Assembly: GCF_000281045.1 (NCBI RefSeq)
Contig: NW_008246163.1
Coordinates: forward strand, 8,763-34,096
Direction: 5' to 3'
DNA length: 25,334 nucleotides
DNA from: Saprolegnia diclina VS20
Taxonomy: Eukaryota; Oomycota; Saprolegniomycetes; Saprolegniales; Saprolegniaceae
A program made the translations under genes and the position numbers. The notes under the pieces were generated by a model, which saw only the letters and a list, made by a program, of their open reading frames with translations, was not told where the DNA came from and did not search any database. Each line of letters starts with the position of its first letter. Within the stretch, counting starts at the first letter, position 1. Below are positions 1-7,578 of this stretch, piece after piece.

Positions 1-726
1 CACCAATGCCTTGCAAAGGAAATTCGAGGCAGCGCAACTACCCGGTACATGTGAGCTGCGACCAAAATACTATCCTGCTCGTTGAGGCAAGTAGTCAACG
101 AGGCCAACGCACGCTGTGATAAACATGTACTAGTATCCGTTCTTCGTCACGCTAAAGACCTCCAGTCGCTGACGCCGCCTCAGTCACTGGCGTCTCTCGA
201 GGACCGCAACAAACTGCGTAGATTTGCCGCGGATAGCCGAAGGCCTTTACGAAGCGTGCCTTCATGGGCCTCACTCGCGGCCACCAGCACCCAGAGACGG
301 CGGCATCTCAGCGGGCGAATGAACGAATGAAGAAGTAGCTTGCTAGTCTCAACGGAAGCGAAGTCTTTGGAAAGCGACGGTAACACGAAACACGTTCATA
401 CATATATTTGCGCCATAGTCTAGTGTACGGTACTAGTATTTCGGAGAGAGAGTCCCCAATCGATGGCTTCCTTTTGTATCAAGTGAGGCTCAAGATGTCA
501 ACAGACTGAAACATACACTATTACAGTGCTCTCATCTTGAATACTGTGGGATGAGACCAGAATGCAAACTTGTCTTGTGCTAGTATTCAGTGAGTAACAC
601 TATATCTTGTCAATCCTTAAGTCCGATTTTAGGAACCAAACAAGGCCTTTCCGCCCTAAATCCAGGGCGTTAAACGTCCAGGCGAACCTGGATGCAAAAA
701 GGCGATCGGAACCGAAGAGAGCAAGC
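1..726. other. Stretch without a supported gene; 5' flank of the UPRT-like gene
   Basis: Short open frames occur on both strands (for example about 82-330 and 180-386), but they overlap each other, are Arg/Ser/Leu-rich like chance frames in GC-rich DNA, and resemble no family I know. The palindrome GTACTAGTA occurs at 127-135 and 430-438. A small hairpin, TCCAGG-CGAA-CCTGGA, lies at 677-692, 35 bp before the proposed start codon at 727. I see no clear oomycete initiator before that gene. Confidence 0.5.
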
Positions 727-1925
727 ATGCAGCGCCACCTTGTTCGTCACGCAGCAGCGTCCATCGCGGCCATGACGATGGCCTTCTCCGTGGCCTCATG
801 CCAGAAGGAGCGCGTCTACGAGAGCGGGTACGAAGCGCGTGCTTTGGGCGAAGCCGTTCATGCGTGTGTGGCAGCGAGGTCCTCGGGCGTGGCGTCAAGC
901 TCGAGCTGTGGAAGGCCAAGGTACGTCGATCACCAGCGACAGCCGCACGCTCACGCCGCTGTAGCACAAGAACGTCGAGGTGCTCGACCTCGAGAGCGAG
1001 ACAATCCAGACGGGCATGACGCACCTGCGCGACTACGCCTCGTCGGGTACGCGTCCATCTGCCTCGTCTTCATGCAGCACTCATGCCAACGCAGGCGCCA
1101 AGTTTATGCACTGCGCCGACAAGCTTATTCGCAACGTGCTCGAGGCCGCGTTGACGCAGCTGCCCAACGATGAAGACGTACGACGACGATGTGTATGGGA
1201 TCCTCATGCCAGGTTGCGTAGGCGGTGGTCACGACGCCCCTCGGGTACAAGGCCAAGGGCGTCGACTACGAAGACAACGTCAAGGTCTGCGGTATCGCGC
1301 TTTGCGACGACAAGCTGTGCACGGAGCGGTAGACATGTCGCTCGACCTTTGGGCGCCTGAAGCACGCTTTTCTGGTAGCCTTGAGCATCTGTTGGCGTCG
1401 ACGCTTCCGTTCGACTCTACGATCGGTGCAATCAAGCTCCAGGACAATGCGATTGCAACGGCATCGCTGCCCGACGACCTTGAAGAGAGCTTTGTCGTGC
1501 TGCTGCACCCGGACTTTGCCTCGTTCGAGAACGTGCAGCCCGTCATCAAGGTACGTCCAGCGTCTATTGGCTTTTGAATAATCTCGTCCACGACCCTAGT
1601 TGCTGCTCAAGAAGGGCGTCGAGCCCGACCACATCCAAGTCGTTTCGCTTGTGACGTGCCCCGCGGCGGCCGACCAATTCTGCAAGGTGCGTACGCGTAT
1701 GCCCACAGCCGCCGCTCACACGGGCGCTAGGTCTTCCCGGACGTCAATCTCGTCACAGCTTCGTACGACGCAGCGTCCGACAGCCAAGGCCGCATTGTGC
1801 CTGGCATTGGCAACTTTGAAGCGCGCTACATCGGAAACGACGGCCCCGTCTCGGACGAGCCGCCGAGCGTCGACCCTGCGACCGAGGCCACCAGCGGTAG
1901 CAGCAGCTGGTGGCCCTTCAAGTAA
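727..1925 (+). CDS. UPRT-family protein, eight exons, probably catalytically inactive
   Basis: Exons 727-827, 875-920, 965-1046, 1095-1177, 1222-1328, 1379-1550, 1600-1686 and 1731-1925 join in phase through seven GT-AG introns and give 290 residues ending at TAA 1923-1925. Residues about 50-263 align along their length with uracil phosphoribosyltransferase (recalled yeast Fur1), which makes UMP from uracil and PRPP in pyrimidine salvage. Matches include KFMHCADKLIRNVLEAAL (79-96), KVCGIAL (125-131), VEPDHIQVVSLV (204-215), FPDVNLVTA (228-236) and IVPGIGNFEARYIG (248-261). The catalytic motifs are replaced. The PRPP loop DPMLATGGS is HPDFASFEN (183-191), RAGESM is CDDKLC (132-137), and IQRDE is KLQDN (159-163). 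Residues 9-25 are hydrophobic after a basic start, so an organelle presequence or signal anchor is possible. The C-terminal tail is acidic and Ser-rich. The first in-frame ATG is at 727. I see no frame-breaking change, so I infer an expressed pseudoenzyme rather than a pseudogene. Confidence 0.8.
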
Positions 1926-2012
1926 ATCATTGCGTGCATTGGAGAATAGAGCCATATCGGCCATGTCCTAACCGCGTGAATCGAGTCCGTTGGCGCGTAT
2001 GCTGCTGACGCA

Positions 2013-2052
2013 GGGTGACTTCCTTTGGGTGCGGGTGACTTCCTTTGGGTGC
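2013..2052. repeat. Perfect 20-bp tandem duplication
   Basis: GGGTGACTTCCTTTGGGTGC occurs at 2013-2032 and again, without spacer or mismatch, at 2033-2052. This looks like a recent replication-slippage or end-joining duplication in intergenic DNA. Confidence 0.95.
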
Positions 2053-2292
2053 ACTCGACTTTGATGCTGACAACAACTACCGAGTACATATGGCCACACA
2101 CTTGAAAGTAGGTTTAGTTGGCTCGTCCTAGCGAAAGTACTTGCACAAAAATGTGTCGACTGGGGACGTCGAATTCGCAGGATGAGCAGATGCAACCATT
2201 TACAACTGACGATTCCACAGGTACCACAGCAATGGTGCATCCAGGGCAGGAAGTGGCTTCTGAGTGGCTCTCGTGTGCCACCGAGAGAGCGA

Positions 2293-2345
2293 GATAGATC
2301 GATGATAGATTGATGGATAGCTAGTTAGATAGACATAGATAGTAG
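2293..2345. repeat. Degenerate GATA/GATT microsatellite
   Basis: Repeated GATA, GATT and TAGATA units run for about 50 bp with many interruptions. It is simple-sequence DNA between two convergent genes. Confidence 0.75.
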
Positions 2346-2409
2346 TATGCTTGCGTTCATTAAGATGCCGTATCTTACATTTGTTTCAACGTCGTAGCCT
2401 CCTCGAGGA

Positions 2410-4614
2410 CTAGGCGCCATGTTGTTTCTCGAGCTTGCGTTCGCGGCGGAGTTTGCCTTCGAGGCCAACGCGCTTGCATTTTTGGCTCTGCGTTTTGGCG
2501 AGACCGCGGAACTTGTGCTTGTCCGTGGCTGCCATGGTGGCTTGGGACCGACAGCCCTTGCCGCCTTCCCAGTGGACCTTGATGGCCGCCGCGCCGACAG
2601 CGTTGCCGCACGGACACTCTTTGAGCGACGTCGGGTGCTCGCGCGAGCAGAGGCCGCAGATGAAGCGACTCGCAAAGACGCCGGCTGTCGCTTGGTGGCA
2701 CGTCGACTCGCTATGGCAAATGTCGCACGCGTACGCAGTACCGCAGCACTGGAACCGGAACCAGCGCTTCGACTTGCCGTAATGACTGCACTTGCCTTCG
2801 TTTGGGAGCGGCTGACCGACGACGAAGACATTTTCGCTGGGCGTCTTGGTCTTCTTGGTCTTCTTCCCCATGTCAAACACCGGGACGTCGGGTGCGCTCG
2901 ATGGCTTGCAGATCGTCGCGGCCTTGCACTCGAGCGCCATCTTGGCGTGGCAGCCGCGGCACGACGCCTCGGCGCGGATACGGGGCACCGCCGACAAGAG
3001 ACCTTCGACGCCGCAGCCGGAGCAGAGCGCTAGACACACGAGCGGCGTGCTCACGTCGACGAGCGCGCAGTTGATGGACGAAATGTTGGCCGCGAGCGAG
3101 TTGGCGCCGTGCACGAGGATCGGCCGAAACTCGACAGTGTGAAGGAGGCTGCAGCGGGGGCACCACTTTTTGTACGACGGCGCGTCCAGCGAGAGCGTCG
3201 CGAGGAATGAAAGCGGGCAGTTGAGGCACTGGAACCGACCGGAGATTGCGTGCAATTGCGCCGTGTCGATCTGGTACAGAAAGAGCGCGCCGAGGTCAAT
3301 GTGCCAGGCCGAGACGTCAGGCACCAAATCCAGCTTGACGCGCGCGTGCGCGGGCACAATGCGGGCGTCGCGCGTCTCGTCGTGCTTGGCAAGTTCTTCC
3401 TCGTCCTTGTCTTCGTCCATGTCGGACGCGGGGCGCTGCGACGGCGGTGGCGTCTCGACGCGCGAACTACTGGCTTTGACGAGCGCGGTGAGGTACTTGA
3501 AGCGCTTGACGCAGTCGCTGAGCGACTTGTGCGGCACGCAGGCAGCGATGGCTTCCCAGCGCGGCTTGGTGTCGAGGCATCCGACAGGGAATTGCTTGAG
3601 CGCGGCGTCGAGCGCGTGCTGCTGGTCGACCGACCAGTCTTCGGGTGATGGAGCCAGCATTTCGACTTGTTCGTCGTTGGAGTTTGCTGCGTTGTCTTCG
3701 CCTTCGTCCTCGGCGGCGTCTTCGGTAGAGAGGGGTGGGTGCGCGTACCGGCACTTGGCGCCGCGACGACATTTGCCATCGAGAAATTGCCGACAAATGG
3801 CCTTGGATGGACCGCGGCGCTTGCGCTTCTTCTTCTTCTTCTCCTCCAACGACGATGACGTGGCATCGACGTGTGCAAACTTGCAGTGGTCGCCACGCCG
3901 GCACTTGCCAGCAAGAAAAAACTTGCACATGGGCGTACCGTCCACCTCGTCGTCGTCGCCAGTGCCCTTGGCGTCGGCATCGCTCTTGGCTTCGTCATCG
4001 TCGCCGTCATCGCTTTCGTCTTTGGCGTCATCGTCGCTACTCTTGGCTTCATCATCGACACCCGTTTCGATGGCCCCATCGTGCTTGTCGTGCTTGTGCT
4101 CGGCGGCGTCGTTGGCATTGGCGACACGCGGCTTGGCGTTCATGTGCTCCGTCGCTGCCGTGACGATATCGGTCTCATCCATAGGAGTTTCTGCTTGGTC
4201 GTCAGCTACCTCTGCTGGCTTGGGCGGCATGATGAGCTCCTTCAAATGGTTGTCGAGCCACGTGAGGAGCTTGCGGAGGACGAGGTGGCCGACGCAGTCG
4301 GCCATGGCCGCATCGAGCGCCGATGCTATCCGCGCCGAGAAAAGCGCATCAAAGCCGGCGACGTCGCAGTGGACTCGGAACGTCGCGGCCTCGTGTGGGT
4401 ACGCGGCCGGAATCGCGACCCAGATCGCGAGGCCGTTGGCGAGCGCGAATGGGAACTCGGGGTCGCTTGGGTGCAGGCGCAGCGCAAGCGTGCAGGGCAC
4501 GACCACGTGCTCGGGCGTGCAGTCTTCTGGGCGTCCGTAGCGCCGAAGCACGGAGAAGAGCTCGCGCTCGACGTCCGACGTCAGCGACCGCAGAGTCTCG
4601 AGCCACGACGCCAT
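2410..4614 (-). CDS. CCCH/CHY zinc-finger protein with RWD-like and SANT-like regions
   Basis: One open frame of 734 residues, starting at ATG 4614-4612. Residues about 1-127 look like an RWD-type fold, and about 140-228 is a Lys/Asp/Glu-rich acidic linker. CCCH finger 1 is C230...H248 (CKFFLAGKCRRGDHCKFAH) and CCCH finger 2 is C274...H292, with a poly-Lys stretch between them. Residues 327-376 resemble a SANT/Myb domain of the DNAJC2 type (W327, RWEAIA 352-357, RFKYL 371-375). Paired CxxC motifs lie at 463-488 and 531-555. Residues 609-691 form a CHY-type zinc finger (CSHY, RWFRFQCC, ACDICH, CGLCSREH, CPCG). The C-terminus (700-734) is basic. CCCH fingers usually bind RNA, and CHY fingers occur in redox and ubiquitin-related proteins. 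RNA-linked regulation in nucleus or cytosol is therefore an inference. Mostly antisense open frames of up to 456 residues are codon-bias shadows. Confidence 0.92.
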   Translation of the reverse strand: MASWLETLRSLTSDVERELFSVLRRYGRPEDCTPEHVVVPCTLALRLHPSDPEFPFALANGLAIWVAIPAAYPHEAATFRVHCDVAGFDALFSARIASALDAAMADCVGHLVLRKLLTWLDNHLKELIMPPKPAEVADDQAETPMDETDIVTAATEHMNAKPRVANANDAAEHKHDKHDGAIETGVDDEAKSSDDDAKDESDDGDDDEAKSDADAKGTGDDDEVDGTPMCKFFLAGKCRRGDHCKFAHVDATSSSLEEKKKKKRKRRGPSKAICRQFLDGKCRRGAKCRYAHPPLSTEDAAEDEGEDNAANSNDEQVEMLAPSPEDWSVDQQHALDAALKQFPVGCLDTKPRWEAIAACVPHKSLSDCVKRFKYLTALVKASSSRVETPPPSQRPASDMDEDKDEEELAKHDETRDARIVPAHARVKLDLVPDVSAWHIDLGALFLYQIDTAQLHAISGRFQCLNCPLSFLATLSLDAPSYKKWCPRCSLLHTVEFRPILVHGANSLAANISSINCALVDVSTPLVCLALCSGCGVEGLLSAVPRIRAEASCRGCHAKMALECKAATICKPSSAPDVPVFDMGKKTKKTKTPSENVFVVGQPLPNEGKCSHYGKSKRWFRFQCCGTAYACDICHSESTCHQATAGVFASRFICGLCSREHPTSLKECPCGNAVGAAAIKVHWEGGKGCRSQATMAATDKHKFRGLAKTQSQKCKRVGLEGKLRRERKLEKQHGA

Positions 4615-4650
4615 ATTTGTGAAAATGGCGTTTGGTTTGCGGAAAGTGCA
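4615..4650 (-). promoter_or_regulatory. Possible initiator elements for the zinc-finger gene
   Basis: On the - strand just before the start codon, GCACTTTCCG (about 4641-4650) and GCCATTTTCACAAAT (4615-4629) both resemble the oomycete initiator TCAYTYY followed by a CAAWTTT-like flanking element, each with a mismatch. An AT-rich ACATATAAGT lies further upstream near 4665-4675. The second element abuts the ATG, so the first is the better-placed start site. This is sequence resemblance only. Confidence 0.3.
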
Positions 4651-5223
4651 TTTTCACACTACTTATATGTCTCGTGCAATAGTGTGATTGCGGCGCGGAG
4701 CATGAATTGTGCAAGACATAGCGTGTACGGACATGGACACTCATCCACACGACTCATATTGCTATGTATGATGCCACGGAGGGTGTAGCCGCTGACAAAC
4801 GCCACAGCCGTAGCAAAACGTGCCGCTGCGACCGCAAGCGAGGCCATGCCACTCAGACACTATTTAAAGTTGATACACTACTTTATTGCCATGATCCGAG
4901 TCGTGCAGCTTCAGCGAACGTTCGGCCGGCGTGAAGCCATACCATCACTCTTGAAGTGGAGAGTGATGGTGGTAGCTTGGACCAAGCACGCAATCAGGAA
5001 CGCAATAAGGTCTCCAGGACGCGCAGGCTTGCTGGCATCTTTGGCGCTTGGGAAAGGTACATGAACGAATGGCGATCGAGCGCCGCGAGGTGGAGTTGCG
5101 CTTGCAGAATCGGCTGCCACGAAGACAACACGTTGTATCTCTAGTCCGTGCCGCCCGTACCACCCTCTTCGCGCGTCTTTGCTTGCTAACGAAGTCGTCG
5201 TCATCGTTGACAAAGCCTACCGC
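4651..5223. other. Stretch without a supported gene
   Basis: This spans the promoter side of the zinc-finger gene and the downstream side of the decayed gene at 5224-7098. The - strand frame at 4911-5213 may continue the decayed gene after a frame change, but it shows no recognisable motif. A perfect 11-bp inverted repeat lies at 4941-4970. Confidence 0.5.
4941..4970. repeat. Perfect 11-bp inverted repeat (hairpin)
   Basis: ACCATCACTCT (4941-4951) and AGAGTGATGGT (4960-4970) are exact reverse complements around an 8-base loop. It lies between two - strand units, downstream of the decayed gene and upstream of the zinc-finger gene. It could be a transcript-end hairpin or the remnant of a small inverted-repeat element. 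Confidence 0.85.
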
Positions 5224-7098
5224 TCAGAGGTCTGCGATCGTTCGCGCTGCGTTTTGGCAAGTCGCAAACAAGTTCTTGTCCGACGACCAATGCGGCGTTC
5301 GAAGAAACGCCTGCAGGGCGCCGCACATGTGGCAACTACACTGCGCCGCATTGAGCCCGTGGATCGTCGGCACGCCGCCTGGTGTCTTGGCCGCGGTGGC
5401 TTGAACGTCTGGGCGAGCAATGTCGACGAGTTGACCGCGCGCCGTAAACGGTAGCGTCGGCCACCGCCACGCAAACTCTGAGAGCAGCGGTACAAACACG
5501 GCTGCCGGTGACACGGCGACCTTACGGTACCTGCGGGCAGCCGTCTCGACCAGAGACCGGACTTGGCGCACGAGCGTCGGCGCCCGATGCGGCGCACACG
5601 TCGCGAAAAAGCTTGGCGCGTCCGCGAGAAGCGCTTCGCACACGGGGAAAAGCGTCGAATTCGGGTACAGCAGCGCGACGTCCGTGTGGCTATACTAGTG
5701 CGGCAAGAGGTGCTCAATCACTTTGCCGCGCTGCCTCCAGTCGGACACGCGGCAAAGGATGATCGCACAGTTACTAAGCGAGCGCCGCGCGACCAACCGT
5801 GTTGTGAGAAAGGTGCAGAGAGCTACGATGAGCGTGTAGTGGGGAAACCCCACCGCCGAGCGCAAGCTGCCAACATACGCGAGAAGTTTGTCGTCGTCAG
5901 CATTGGAATAGATTGCTTGTAAAAGAAGATGCCACTCACTGCGTCGACCGAGTCTACGACGTTGCTGCGACGCGCCAACGATGCCAGCGCAAGCTCCGGG
6001 TACATGCTGCTAGCGAACTGCGGGTGTTACGCAGCGCAAAGCCGATGGCGGACGTAGCAATGTACGTCATGGCGATGTAGTCGTCTCGTATCGCGTTTAG
6101 GATTGATGCAAGACCAAACACGCGTTGATCGTGTTACGCGCGTTCGTGACGATCGAGCACGTAGGCACGTCGAGCGACTTAATCGTCTTGGGTTCGTAAA
6201 AGAGCGATGGCACGTCCTAGTGTTCGCAGATAATGCGGTTGATCGCACACTGGGTGCGGTCATGCGCCTCGGGATGTCCCAGCGTCGGGTAGACCGGGTT
6301 TTCGGCAACGCCGGCAAGACTCGCGAGAAGCTGAAATGGCAAATGTGCAGCGGCAGTGCGGTACGTCGCGGCTCTGCGTCGAAGAAGGACATGCACGGAC
6401 GGCGCGAGCGCGTCGTAGCCAAACCGATCAATGCACGCATACAACTTGAGCCTACAACTTGAGCCAGATACGTACGACCAAGCAAGCACGTTCTCGCCGC
6501 GTTCGCCGTCGCAGGGGTACTTGGTCCGAGTTTGTTTGCGGCCCGACCATGAGGACGCCTCGGCGAGACGCGTAGTGCGATACCCGAGCAGCGATGTTCC
6601 GGCGTCATTTTGCCGGACGGCTTCGACGTGGGCGACTGATGTTGTGATGCCGACGAGACGCAGCCGGTAGGACTTTGGCCAAAAGGCGAGCATCGTATGC
6701 TTCCGACGTGGCGGGCGCAGGTTTGGCTCGCGATAGGCCGCATGTGATAACTCTTTCGCGCATTGGAGGGCCGTCTCGGGGATGTCGGCGCCGTCCAGAG
6801 CAATGACGGCGAACATGTGGCTAGCCTCCGAGGACGCAGTCGTAGCACCCCGACGCATCGAGAGCGCGAAAAAAGCCACGTCGACTTTGGCCTGGAAGTC
6901 GACTTGGTCAAACGCCACGTCATGCTTGAGACTGCAGATAACGCGCCCCGCCGCCAAATACGAAACATCTGCATGGGCGCGCAAGAAGCCGAGAGCCTAC
7001 GCTGCGCTGGGCGGCGCCGAGGCAAAGCTGCAGTCCGGCGTCTCCGTGTCGTTCACGCGGTGACCCCGGGTCCAGATCGGCATAATCTGAGCCAGCAT
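5224..7098 (-). pseudogene. Decayed host protein-coding gene, function unknown
   Basis: Protein-like blocks appear in one direction over about 1.9 kb. Blocks near 7098-7000, 6984-6217, 6214-6102, 5920-5697 and 5691-5224 share one frame on the - strand. The frame is cut by stops at 6997-6999 (TAG), 6217-6219 (TAG) and 5694-5696 (TAG), among others. Between about 6100 and 5900 the coding-like signal moves to other frames (for example 6005-5823), so at least three stops and two or three frame shifts are present. Hydrophobic, even composition (LLSEFAWRWPTLPFT, HLPFQLLASLAGVAENP) contrasts with Arg-rich shadow frames. A C-terminal cluster CSCHMCGALQAFL resembles a CxCxxCxxLxxFL motif I vaguely recall from fungal and oomycete oxygenase-like proteins; that link is weak. 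A coding-like - strand fragment at 7332-7540 may be more of the same gene. Confidence 0.6.
6440..6465. repeat. 13-bp tandem duplication inside the decayed gene
   Basis: TACAACTTGAGCC is present at 6440-6452 and again at 6453-6465 with no mismatch. Because 13 is not a multiple of three, the duplication would shift the reading frame, consistent with loss of function of the surrounding host gene. Confidence 0.9.
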
Positions 7099-7128
7099 TG
7101 CTCCTGCGTCGTTTGGTCCTTTGAGCTA

Positions 7129-7578
7129 CGCAATGCATGCATTACAAATGAATTGGAGGCGTTTGGAGCTGCCAAATCTTAATTTAACTCCAGTCCCCAC
7201 AACGAGAGTTTTCTTTCGGCGCCAACGGCCGCGATGACGCGACCGAAGACGATATAGCGGACAATGACGTGGACAATATGTCGTCTCGCGAGGTAATGCC
7301 GCCGTCTCCTTATTGGGATAGTTTAGGCTTGTCATGACGGAAGCCGGCAAGCCATGCAAGTGCAAAAGCGTGCACGACCAAGAGAGTGACTGGCAGCCGA
7401 AACGTGCCTGCTGCACTTGGATTCGAGTGCGGTTGTGGTTGCCTCGCCATCCCATGTCCCTCGAGTTTCCAGCAGATTTTGCATTGTCGCGGCAAGTTCA
7501 TTATATTGCAGTCGAATCGCATCGAGCAATTCTAGACGCCATCCTCAATAGGATGGTCGTCGAGCTCTCGTCTGAACC
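7129..7578. other. Boundary region between decayed gene and retroelement
   Basis: No intact gene. A coding-like - strand fragment at about 7332-7540 (LLDAIRLQYNELAATMQNLLETRGTW is its most protein-like part, given here in pieces: DAIRLQYNELAA, then QNLLETRGTW) may belong to the decayed gene. The 12-bp palindrome AATGCATGCATT lies at 7132-7143. A 7-bp-stem hairpin, CCATCCT-CAAT-AGGATGG, lies at 7539-7556, close to the retroelement end. Confidence 0.4.

Larger units (their letters stand above)
1926..2409. other. Convergent intergenic region with simple repeats
   Basis: This region lies between the stop of the + strand UPRT-like gene and the stop of the - strand zinc-finger gene, so it should hold both 3' ends. 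It contains a perfect 20-bp tandem duplication (2013-2052) and a degenerate GATA-type microsatellite (about 2293-2345). No coding frame here is convincing. Confidence 0.6.

Noticed and set aside
3170-4540. A + strand open frame of 456 residues opposite the zinc-finger gene
   Set aside because: Ser/Ala-rich composition typical of an antisense shadow. The - strand frame carries clear CCCH and CHY motifs.
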